64,000 bases of DNA, from positions 2,852,001-2,916,000 of the forward strand of contig JARKIF010000001.1 of assembly GCA_029378245.1 (NCBI GenBank). The letters run 5' to 3'. A program made the translations under genes and the position numbers. Within the stretch, counting starts at the first letter, position 1. Every line of letters starts with the position of its first letter. The notes under the pieces are model-generated. The model saw nothing but the letters and a program-made list of their open reading frames with translations. It did no database searches and had not been told where the DNA came from. This DNA comes from Roridomyces roridus. Its lineage: Eukaryota; Basidiomycota; Agaricomycetes; Agaricales; Mycenaceae. Positions 9,836-19,589 of this stretch are shown here, piece by piece.

Positions 9836-10839
9836 CGGGTTGCAATCCGCGCCAATTGTAAGTCTGGCACTTACTACTTACAAGACATCTAGTCTGATCA
9901 TGCTGGATGTTCCTGATCTTATCTGATCTTATCTTATATTCACATTTACTTATCTTATCTTATTTACATCACCATTCCATATATGTTACACATTGATTGT
10001 GACCATTTACCTTACTGATAGATATCTTCTCTTCTTGGTCTTGACCACCATGTACTTCCATAGTGGCTCCTCTTGAATGACCACACTATTGTTCTGTCAT
10101 TCTTGGGCTTCTCTTGGTTCTGTCTGGCCGACCCTCTAGTGTTGACTGCCTCCACAATACGGCAGCCTTCCACCAATCCCCTAATCAATTACAATCCAAT
10201 GTAATCATTTTGGGGTTTTTCCGACATGTCCACTGTCGGGCGACTCGCCGAGCTGGATGAAAGCTTCCCAGGGGCTGTCATGCGCGCGTTAGTTGGAAAA
10301 AATGCATCCAGACGTGTGTGCATACCCGTTGCTGGTGCGGACATTGAGCTTGTTGGCTGGCACCCTGTTTTCGCCACCCTTGAGTAACCCATTCACATGA
10401 ACAGGAGCATTGCTCGTGACGAGGTCGGGCATCTCAACAGCTGCGAAACGTCCAGTAATGGGCCTATTCGTCGAGCGGACGTCAACAACCAGGTTCTAGT
10501 GCAATGTACATTTGAGAACGAAAAAGGAAATCGGGACACAAGACTCATGATCACTGTTGCGGTGACTGCTCGTCCACGTGGTAGAAATTGAGGTCTTGAA
10601 TATCTGTGGCATAGGGTGCCGAATTTATAACAGCCCGCTTGGACCTACCATAGAACAAAAGGACCATAATGGTCATCCTTAATTGGGTTACACCGAAGTT
10701 GCACAGCCTTATACCTGCTGGGCCACAGCGTACCGAGGGCCTTCAAGGCGATACACACATGTCACGCCAGCCGATTAACAAGGGTTGGCCTGTATGCATA
10801 CATGAGTGCCGTTTAATAATGAATTTTCGAACATCTTTG

Positions 10840-12843
10840 TCAGTCATCGCTGTCCGCATCCTGATCATCATCCGAGAAAAGCTGCAAGTCTCCGAAAAAC
10901 TTCTGGCCACTCGAGCCGTCGGTAGTAGTATCGTCGTTGGCTGTGACGGGCTCCCCGCAGTCATCTGTTCCCACAACGTCGAGACGCACCATCCTTGCAT
11001 CCGACCCAGCACGATCCGCGCGCCCGAATAAGGAAGACGGTTGAGGTTGAATTGTGTAGGCTCGAGAAGCGGGAGACATATTTTCACCACCAAGTTTCCT
11101 ACGCTCAAGCGGCGATGGGAACTTTGTGAATTTCGGCGGCGGCGGAGAGCTTCTGCGCTGGTTCGAAGGAGGAGACGATGGATGCGATTTCGCCCGGAGG
11201 TGTGGGAAGAAAGAATGAGGGCGGCTCGCTACTGGTCCTTTGAACAAAGTAACGGGGCCGCGCGGCGGCAGACTCGACGATCCAATGGAAAACAGGCTCG
11301 AAATCGGTTTGGGGGTCGTTGGCTCGTCGGCATCGGTGCGAGTCGTAGGGGTAGCGTCAATATGAGAATCCGGTGGTGTCAAGTTAACGGTGGATCGAGA
11401 GCGAGTAGAATTGTCGATGGCGAATGTCGTGCCAATCGGGCTTTGGATGGAAGGATGGGCGGGACTGTCTCCGAGAGAGTCCGAAGCAAACAAAGGTTTG
11501 TAGGGGCTGTTAACAACAGAATGCGCTTGTTGAACGTCCGGTGAAGGCGAGTTAAGCTCAACTTCCTCCATCGGATCGGGTGCATCGCACTGAGCAATGT
11601 ACTCTGCGGGAAGCGACGGTTCGTTGTCGTGGTGAGCAGTGGGGGAAGGTGGTTCGTCATATTCGTACTCTGCTTCATAATCAGGTTTCAATTCGTGGCC
11701 AGGGACGGGTGTGGAAGGACAGCTGCCTTCAGGTGCCAGCCGTTTTACGAAAGATCCAAGCGACTCGTTCGAGGCAAAGGAATAAACTGACGCCGTATCG
11801 TCGTCATCAGCCTCAGGTTCCTCGTCATCCAAGCCAAGATTCTGGGTCGCAAGTTCTTCTTCGGTAAAGCTCTCAGGAAGGCTCTCCTCGAGACCGAGAA
11901 TGACTCCGACTGCATTCCACGGATCTTGGTAGTCGTACAAGTTGTTGCGGAAACGAAACCCTGCGGGATTAAGTTCCGGGGAGGCAGCAGAGGCATCCGA
12001 AGGAGCGGCGGAAAGTAAGATCGGAGGATTCTGCGGGTCGCGTCGAACGGGTGGAAGCCTCTTTCTCGGGGGTTCAGACTCCTTTTCGTCTACTATTTGG
12101 GACTGGAGACACGATTGATATCAAAGAATAGCTCGGAGAAGTAAGGACGTACAGGTGAGTTGCAACCTTCTACCATGTCCATCGACTCGAGTTCAACATC
12201 GTCGGCCCCTGGAGAAAGAGAGCTGGAACGGGCTTCTTGCTCTTTCTGTGACAAGAATTGGGACGGTGCCTCCAGGGAGACTGGAACGCACATGACGCTT
12301 TCTTCGAGGACAAGGAGAGTCCGAGTCTCCAACGAAACGAGGCCGTTTGAGTTCGGGTGTCCGTCGGGTAGACAGGCCCGCCAAGTCTGGGATGGAAAGA
12401 ATCTGGTCCATGGCAGCTCGCATGGCCAGCGCTACGAGAAATTGAAGACACTGGATGGGACGAACATAGTACACGTACGTTCTGCCGTATGGAGTGCCTC
12501 CAATACCCTCGACCTCCGTTTCTCAGAACTCTGACCAGCTTTCATCGGACGATGAGGTCCCGGGATAAACGCGTCGGAATCGTTCTCTGACTGTTTTGCA
12601 TGCGACAGCTCGATGTCGGAAGCAGTGGCCCGCGGACCAAATGCGTTCGAAGTGGTGTTACGACCAAGCAGGCCTTTGGTGAGGATATCGAGGCGTTGGC
12701 GACCGAAATGTGCTTTGTGAGTGCGACGTGTCGTGTCCTTCGAGCGGGCCCGCGCAGCGTTCCTGAGTCAAGTCAGAACTCATCCTGGGCTTCACAAATG
12801 CGAAGCACCTCTTTCCGCCCATGTAGTTGGCTCCAGGCGCCAT
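10840..12843 (-). CDS. Gene X, copy A: disordered acidic protein of unknown function
   Basis: Start at ATG 12843, stop at 10840. A short first exon ('MAPGANYMGGKR') is followed by an intron of about 45 bp and then by a region containing 'RRTHKAHFGRQRLDIL'. A hydrophobic helix-like block 'FLVALAMRAAMDQIL' follows. The C-terminal 370 residues are mostly disordered, with an acidic block 'EPEADDDDTASVYSFASNES', many Ser-Pro sites and an acidic tail. Low complexity and basic patches in the N-terminal part suggest a nuclear or regulatory protein, but I do not recognise the family. Compared with copy B, one base is missing just before 'FQFLVAL', which shifts the frame; copy C lacks the same base. 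The long C-terminal frame could still be used from an internal ATG. It also has 15 residues ('ENMSPASRAYTIQ' region) absent from copy C. Confidence 0.55.
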
Positions 12844-13103
12844 TGTGCTGGGTGTTGTCGTCAAAAGAAAGTCCGCTGATGTCGGAGCTCAAATCCCAGT
12901 TGAACCAAAGTCGGCAGTCCATTCAACCTCAGTACTAAGTACAAGCGAGTAAAACCAAGACTACATGCATGAGTATCACCGCTCAGGGGGAATTCAAACA
13001 AGAGGCAACCCGGGCCTCTGAATGTGTGTTTACTCAAACCAAAAAAAAAAGACGACAATATTCATCGTATACTAGAATGTTCAAATCCACAAGAGTCTTT
13101 ATT

Positions 13104-15310
13104 TCATTGTTGAAACTCGTCGAGGTCCTCGGACGATCCCAAGAAATTCGTCCTGTCAATATTGAAATCTGTGTCAAGTCAAGCAGTCCCTCACGTGTCT
13201 TTGCAAAGGAAAACACACCGTCCGGAATCATCGTAAGGTTATCACGCATAAGTTGCATCACTGGTGTTGTCCCCGAGTCGCTGTAGCGCGTCCACTCCGC
13301 TGTGAGAACGGATTGAACCTGTGAGTCCCACAAGCCTAGAGAAATTACGAACCGCCGGGGTTCAAATCGTTGATAAAGTTGATGTAAAAGTCGATCATCT
13401 GCTGCGAGAAGGCTTGTTCAACTGCTGGGACTGGGCCAAAGAATAACTGCAATTCAGACGCGTGGAAAACTGTTCTATTTGTCAAGTTCAACTTTCCAAC
13501 CAAAGACGCGCGGACTTGCCTCCCAATGTTGGACTGTTCCCAGGAATTAGCTCGGTAAAGTAGTATGCCCACATGGGCTGCAAGGCGGATGCGCGCTGGA
13601 AAAAGCTGCGTCTGGGCATCAAGAACATCTGATCGGTATACCACGCCTCGGCGCGGTCGAAAAGCGTGTCCCCTGTGGCATGCGGCGCCCCGTTTTCTGG
13701 ATCGCCTGCGGGGAAAAGTGCGAGAATATTGGCGTACAAATCCGGCGTAATGGTGCTATTGTCGATGACGACGTGACCGATAAAGTCCATGAACGCGGCG
13801 TCCTGGGCAGCGCCCACAAGCCCCAGACCCCCAACCGAGCCACTAAAGACAGTACCCTCGTTGACCTGATGTCCTTGAATGAGTGAAAAGCCCGAGAAGT
13901 AAATGACCACCGACATTGGTACCAGCAAGGTACGGGAGGTGCAGGAAATTTCCACTGGCGACACGCTCAGAGGCCCTCTCCGGAATAAGACTACCCGCAG
14001 GCCCGACGGATGGTTGCCAGAGCTGGCTATCCAAAGTAGCGTCTATCATTGCATTGCTAATGTTGAGGAATGTCTGAAATAGTGTCAGCTAAGCATAAAG
14101 TCCCACGCAAGAAAAGGGCGCCTACTTCAAAGGGCACTTGCTGGAGGCACGAGACGGCGCCCCCTCCTGCCGAGCAGCCCGTGGCCGCGAGCAGTCGAGT
14201 GAACGGTTCACCAGGTTTATCATACGTGCTGGCGGGGGGAGAGCTCTTGCTATAATAAAGCTCAGAAACTATCCTGGGAGAAAATATTCGACGCACAAGG
14301 GGCCCGTGGAAGAATCGGCTATTCCTGCCCGGAAAAGCGGCTGAGCAGCCGGGAATAGGAAATGGCTTTCCACGCTTCCTGCACCCGCAGACTGGAAGAC
14401 GGGTGTGAGAGCAATTTCAAGAAAGAAAATGCCACAATACCTGGCCCCAAATGGTGACCTTTTGCGCATATCAACGGTGACGCCGGGAGACGATGAGCAG
14501 AGATTACCTTTGAAGGATCACCACCAAAGGCAGCGATGTTTTTCTGTATAAAGACAAAAGCCTGTCTTTGGTCGAGTAATCCGGAATTCAAATCCTGAGG
14601 AGCGACGCTGGCGCTGGCAAGGAATCCAAACGTATTCAGCCGATAGTTTATCGAGACGAATATGATGGGTTTATTCACAGCGACGCTCCTCTGAAGGATG
14701 ACTAGACGGCGTTCAGTACATGGTGGATTGAAGAGGAATTGCATACGAGTCGGGTCCCATCGCGGGTCAGACGCAGCACTATTGGAGGGATAAGCGCGAT
14801 GAGCATGCAGATATTCCGAAGCTAATACCCGCTGATGTACTGTCCGCCCTAGATTGTTTCGTGAGCCACAGTCTTTTTAAAAAAGAAATGTTGCTCACAT
14901 GAATCCACACCAGCACTGGTACTTTGGAACTGGCGGTTACATTCTGAGGTCTAAAAACCTGGGCCCAATCAGCAAAGCCAGCAGAAAGAAGTGCTCGAGC
15001 TCACGTTGAGGAATAAACAATCTTCTGCGATGGGTGCCCCCAGGTCCACTGCAGGCTGAGGGCAAGCGTTTCCAAATTGCGATGCGTTTTGAATTCCGGT
15101 CAACGGTTTTGCAATGGGAACCGGGGCTTTGAAGCGAAGGGCCCCAAGAGGAGGTGTGGCATACGGAATCCCAATCCACTTCTGGACCCCGTTTATCGCC
15201 GGTACACCACGAAATGTGCCTGCAGTGAGAGAAACGTCCAGAGAGGCGCCAGCTACGACGGAGAGACCATAAAGGAGGCTGCCTAGTATCTTTGGGAGGG
15301 ATGGACGCAT
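13104..15310 (-). CDS. Type B carboxylesterase/lipase, copy A
   Basis: Starts at ATG 15310 with a hydrophobic N-terminus ('[13 protein letters not shown]') that fits a secretion signal; the mature protein begins near '[13 protein letters not shown]'. Family landmarks appear in order: '[14 protein letters not shown]', 'EDCLFLN', oxyanion region 'GGQYISG', '[14 protein letters not shown]', '[24 protein letters not shown]', nucleophile elbow 'GQSAGAGS' (Gln replacing the usual Glu), acid residue in 'NEGTVF' and catalytic His in 'VFHASEL'. About ten short introns are inferred; an 18 nt micro-exon coding 'VTIWGQ' lies just before the catalytic Ser. The last exon ends 'EDLDEFQQ' with TGA at 13104-13106. 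The frame is open throughout on this model, about 540 residues, usual for the family. Gene X follows 260 bp downstream on the same strand. Substrate unknown. Confidence 0.8.
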
Positions 15311-15849
15311 GGCGTAGTCCACGGTAGTAAGCCGCGTGCTGATACGGGTAGTTATACTGGGATGTTGCTGGGATGTTGAAATGAGCACCGGAAGGATTTA
15401 TGAAGACCTGAAAGATGGGTGAATGTCGTTGCAAATCGGTAGGGTAGTACAACTCAGTCCACACTCTACTTGTATACCCCAGAAGAGACTGCGGCGCAGC
15501 CACCGTATGCAATCGACTACGCATCTCGTATTCAATTCCGGAATCTCTCCGAGACTCTGCGAGCGCGCAGCGCCCGCAGCTTGCCGAAATTGAAACTCCA
15601 ACATGGGAGTCTGGACGACCGTCGTCGACCGGAGGAATCGATAAGGGTATAGGACAGGAACGCCGTGTCTCTTGGTGGGAGCTTCATGACCAAGTCGTGA
15701 GATTCAGGAATCAGATCATGACGGTACGAGGATCAAGTGCATTTTGATGAGACAAATATCGACACACAGCCACGGGTTGAAATGTTGAACTTCGTTCTAA
15801 GTTCTATCCTATCACATCCAACGTTGAACGTCACGGTTGCCTCTTGAGA
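15311..15849. other. Upstream region of esterase A with a 240 bp insertion
   Basis: The first 50 bp match the promoters of esterases B and C, including the TATA-like 'CCCAGTATAA' on the minus strand (about 15350-15360). Relative to module C, roughly 15370-15610 is extra DNA of unknown origin with no clear inverted repeats; parts could be read as coding but nothing is recognised. The remainder to 15849 is spacer shared with modules B and C ('CACAGCCACGGGTTGAA'). Confidence 0.45.
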
Positions 15850-16618
15850 ATCCATTTCATGTGTCAGACTCGTCGAGAACCTCGCGCAACAGTCGGTCCT
15901 CTCGATATTGAAGTCGGTAAAATTGGTCAACGCAAGTTACGCAACACCACGTAATGATGGGCGAATGCACCGTCTGAATTCATGCTGAGATTTTCCCGCA
16001 TCAGTTACATGACTTGCTTCATGCCCGAATCGCTGTAAGTATCGCAACCACTCGGCTGCAAACAGGAATTGGAACCAGACAGTCGAAGAACGAACCGCCG
16101 GGGTTCAACTCATTCACAAAATTGACGTAAAAGTCAACCATCCGCTGCGAAAAGGCATGTCCAACTGCTGGAACTGGGCCGAAGAATAATTGCAATTCAA
16201 AGGCGTGGAAAACTGTCCTGTCATGTTCAACTTTCCAACCAAAGACGTGTGGCCTTGCGCATACCTCCCAATGTCGGATCGTTTAAATTGCCAGGAGTGA
16301 GCTCGACGGAATAATATGCCCGCATGGGCTGCAAACCCCCACGCACGTTGGAAAAAGCTCCGCGTCGGCGCCAAAAACATCTGATCGGTATACCACGCCT
16401 CGAGCTCGGCGAGGTCGAAAAGCCCGTCTTCAGAGCCTCTTTGAACAGGTATAAATGTCCACCAAAAAAGCAACTTATTAGGAAGACCTGAGAGCCTCAG
16501 GGAGGTGGACAGACTCCATGACACGATAGCAAGCCGCGGTTGCGAACCCTTTGGCTGGCACCGGGCAGCATACTCATAGACGAGTCCCAAACGGCGGGGG
16601 ACGAAAATCTGTGTTGTA
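15850..16618 (-). pseudogene. 3' fragment of a type B carboxylesterase (module A)
   Basis: Pieces of the C-terminal third of the esterase family are recognisable on the minus strand: '[20 protein letters not shown]' near 16400, 'HSWQFKRSDIG' (for '[11 protein letters not shown]') near 16300, and the final exon 'DFNIERTD' near 15900, with frameshifts between them. The N-terminal two thirds, including the nucleophile Ser, are absent. Upstream, 16480-16618 carries unrelated DNA ('LVYEYAARC') that is also found upstream of the fragment at 45470, so the truncation is older than the module duplication. Confidence 0.7.
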
Positions 16619-16626
16619 GACTGCCC

Positions 16627-17541
16627 GAGTGCATCCGGGAGTTGGGACAACCGGAAAACCGAAAAACCGAAAAACCGGGATTCTGGTGATGGCGGTGTTT
16701 TGCCGTCCGGCACAAACACATCAGATCACTTACTTACTCCTGACTCACTCGACGACACCAGGCCCGTTGTCTCAGCTTGCGCCCGCGCCTACCCACCCGA
16801 CGCCCGACCTCTGTCTCCTGCCAGGCGCACGCGGCGCCCGTCGTCATCGTTGCACCGTGAAAACGGTCGGAGGTCGGATGGCATCATCATCGAGGCGGCA
16901 ATATTTCAAGACCCGCAAGCCCACGACAGCCATTGGAAGATTGGTGGAACCATTGCAGGGTTGAGGGAGGAGCTAGGGAGGATAGAGACAGTCATGGCGA
17001 GGCTCACCCGCACTCGTGAGTGGCTCAATATCCTTCGCCCAAACTCTACATCCAGGGTCCTCAACCTTTCGCGCATCACATCCCAAACCTCCACGCCCCA
17101 CAAGGCCTCCTTCACTTCCCCTTCACCTCCCTGACTCTGATTGACGTGGTGGGTCACTGGTGGCTGGCCCCGCCGTCGCGCTCTTCAAGGACACATCTGC
17201 CGCTTGCCCTCCTCAATGCTCATCCCGCCCTATCTGCTCCTCTTGGGTCCGACCAGCCCTGCCGAGCCCCGCTTTGTCACCTCCAGTCGGCGTCCTCAAT
17301 CTGCAGCTCCCGCCGTTCGGCTGCTTGACCCCTCTCACAGTAGACACAACGTACAGTGTCACTCTATTCTGAATAAATATTACATGGTATCAAGTATGGA
17401 TTGGCCAAGAGAGCGAAGGAGTGAGTGAGTGGGTGCCGAGAGGTGCATATGTTGGCCGTGATGGCAGCGGCAGCGGCAGATCACTGCAGCACAGCCATCC
17501 GATCACCGGTTCCGCGGTTGTTCCAACTCCCGAATTTTGTG
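16627..17541. mobile_element. 915 bp hAT-like non-autonomous element with 8 bp target duplication
   Basis: The octamer GACTGCCC stands on both sides (16619-16626 and 17542-17549). Module C, where the element is absent, has one corresponding site near 45475, between the small membrane-protein promoter and the esterase fragment. The ends share the inverted block CGGGAGTTGG(G/A)ACAACCG, about 8-10 bp in from each terminus. The left subterminal part repeats 'AAAAACCG'. An 8 bp target duplication is typical of hAT elements. No transposase frame is seen; short open frames inside are not supported. Confidence 0.68.
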
Positions 17542-17773
17542 GACTGCCCAGTGGCTTGGGTGAAATTGCCCCAAACGATTCATCATGCAAATTCATTTGA
17601 CAGGATCTGCCAATCAGCCGGAAGCATCAGAGACCCCCTAACTGGATTTGTTTCCGTCAGCCACTGTCCTCCACTGTCTCAAAACTCCTTGCTTCTCACT
17701 CTCATTCACCACCCACAAGCATCTGCCCTACTCCACTCGCTCATTCCCACTCGCCCACCCAACAACAACAACA

Positions 17774-17957
17774 ATGCCTCCCACCATCCTCTCTGCCGTC
17801 GCCAGCGCTACTGCTATCATGCAGCCGGCTTACGACGCCGCCTACGGTTTCGATTCGATCTCGATGTAGGACCCTCGCCAACGCCCTCCGTCTACAAGAT
17901 GCACAAATCATACATGCCCCTCGACGACGCACACGTCGACTGGTTTCACCAGCTCCT
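17774..17957 (+). pseudogene. Small membrane-protein gene, truncated copy fused to gene X
   Basis: The promoter and first 60 codons match the copies at 3375 and 45260. A small indel at about 17850 turns 'DFDFDVG' into a frame that hits TAG at 17867-17869. At 17957, within 'WFHQLL', homology stops abruptly and the next bases belong to gene X in antisense orientation. The membrane segment and C-terminus are missing. The joint marks a rearrangement breakpoint between modules A and B. Confidence 0.75.
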
Positions 17958-19192
17958 AGCGACTTCGTTATCGTGGTGAGCAGCGGGGGAAGGTGGTTTG
18001 TCATATTCGTACTCTTCTTCATAAACAGGTTTCGCCTCGTGGCAAGGGACGGGTGTGGAAGGACAGCTGGCTTCAGGTGCAAGTCATTTCACGAAAGATC
18101 CAAGCGACTCGTTCGAAGCAAAGGAATAAACTGACGCCGTATCGTCGTCATCAGCATCATGTCCCTCGTCGTCCAGACCGGGATTTTGGAATTCTTCTTC
18201 GGTCACGCCCTCCGGTAAACTCTCCTCTAGTCCGAGCATAACTCCGACGACATTCCATGGGTGTTGGTGGTCGTACAAGTTGTTCCGAAAACGAAAACCT
18301 GGGGCATTTTTTGGGGAAGCAATTTGTGAGAGCAGAGCCATCCAAAGGAGTGGCGGAAAGTAAGATCGGAGGATAATGTGGGTCTCTTTGAACGGGTGGA
18401 AGCCTGTTTCTCGGCGGTTCAGACTTCTTTTCGTCGACCATTTCTGACTGGAGAACGATTGATTACCATGAATGGAGAAAAGGAAGGACTTACAAGTGAG
18501 TTGCAGTCTTGTTCTATGTCCATCGACTTGAATTCGACATCGTCAGCACTTTTCGTTGCGGAAAAAGAGCTGGAGCGGGCGTTTTGCCCTTTCTGCGACA
18601 AGCATTGAGGCGGGGCCGCGAGGGAGACTGTGGAACGCAAATGACGCTTTCGTGGAGGACAAGGAGAGTCCGAGTCTTCGAGGCCGCGAGGACGTTTGCG
18701 TTCGGGTGTCCGTCGGGTAGACAGGCCCGCCAAGTCTGGCATAGAAAGAATCTGGTCCATGGCAGCTCTCATGGCCAGCGCTACGAGAAATTGAAAATGC
18801 GGGGCGGCGACGAGCATAGTACATGTAAGTTCTGCCGTATGGAGTGCCTCCAATACCCTCGACCTCCGCTTCTCAGAGCTTTGACCAGCTTTCATCGGAC
18901 GATGAGGTCCCGGGATAAACGCGTCGGAGTCGTTCTCTGACTGTTTGACATGCGACAGCTCGATGTCGGACGCAGTGGCACGCGGACCAAATGCGTTCGA
19001 AGTGGTGTTACGGCTAAGCAGGCCATTGGTGAGGATATCGAGGCGTTGGCGACCGAAATGTGCTTTGTGAGTGCGACGTGTCGTGTCCTTCGAGCGGGCC
19101 CGCGCTGCATTCCTGACTGGATTCAGAAGTAATACTGGGCTTCACAAATGCGAAGCACCTCTTTCCGCCCATGTAGTTGGCTCCAGGCGCCA
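17958..19192 (-). pseudogene. Gene X, copy B: no start codon and truncated
   Basis: The sequence matches the first two thirds of gene X. The position equivalent to the ATG of copies A and C reads GTG (19190-19192), so the start is lost. In this copy the reading frame through 'HTAELTCTMLVAAPHFQFLVALAMRAAMDQIL' is continuous, showing the ancestral frame that copies A and C have lost by one base. The gene is cut at about 17958, where it runs into the truncated small membrane-protein gene; the C-terminal 230 residues are missing. Confidence 0.7.
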
Positions 19193-19589
19193 CTGTGACT
19201 GAGATTTAGCGGATGTCGTCGTCGAAAGAAAGTCCGGTGATGTCGGAGTTCAAATCAGAGTTCAACCAAAGTCCATTCAACCTATAACACAACGAAGAAT
19301 GAGTATAGTGTTACACTGCTGAACCTCAGTACAAGCTGGGCTAAATAAAACCAAGACTACATAGGTATCAAAACTCAAGGGGAATTCGGAAACCAGAGTC
19401 ACCCCTGGGCCCTCTGAATATGCGTTTGTGGAGCAGATTTTCTGCCGCCTCAAACGACGAAAGCCCCCAAATTGCGTTGATATGAAGTAAATGAAGCGAC
19501 GACCGTCCATATGCTCAAATTAAAGTCCTGATTGCGCGAGACGACAATATTCATCGTATAGAATGTTCAGATGTACAAGAGTCTTTATT

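Larger units (their letters stand above)
8566..10226. mobile_element. 1.66 kb inverted-repeat element inside the decayed NGPI gene
   Basis: The gene sequence is interrupted after '...CCACTG' at 8565 and resumes at about 10227 with '...CCACTG' again, both matching the uninterrupted paralogue near 24850. The inserted DNA begins TGTCGGAAAAA and ends TTTTTCCGACA, an 11 bp perfect terminal inverted repeat. The ends carry repeated GTAATCC/GGATTAC motifs. No transposase reading frame is visible. A second element is nested at 8937-9481. The superfamily is uncertain; the flanking repeat is 6 bp (CCACTG) with three additional bases on the right. Confidence 0.65.
8200..10590 (-). pseudogene. Decayed NGPI-repeat protein gene (module A)
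   Basis: Fragments of the gene at 24493-26151 are found here in order. The 3' end lies near 8200-8565 (block 'EDPAGRGRRRVVQ'). The middle lies at about 10230-10520 with 'KLNVRTSN' and 'TSNAPVHVN'. The exon start 'DLNFYHVD' lies near 10580. A large internal part is missing, stop codons interrupt every frame, and a 1.66 kb transposon has landed in the remainder. The N-terminal exon with the membrane segment is absent. Confidence 0.65.
8200..17957. repeat. Left arm of a large inverted duplication (module A)
   Basis: Read on the minus strand this stretch holds, in order, a broken small membrane-protein gene (17774, opposite strand), an esterase 3' fragment (15850-16618), esterase A, gene X copy A and a decayed NGPI-repeat gene. 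The right arm at 44.5-52.6 kb carries the same genes in the same order on the plus strand. Intergenic spacers match as well, for example 10600-10720 with 51040-51170. The left arm has since gained insertions at 16627-17541 and 8566-10226. Confidence 0.75.

Noticed and set aside
9910..9970. TCTTATC-rich stretch as a possible regulatory or satellite array
   Set aside because: It is short and irregular and lies inside the 1.66 kb element; simple AT-rich low complexity is enough.
16629..17428. Several overlapping ORFs inside the 915 bp element
   Set aside because: None resembles a transposase and they conflict with each other; the DNA is better explained as a non-autonomous element.
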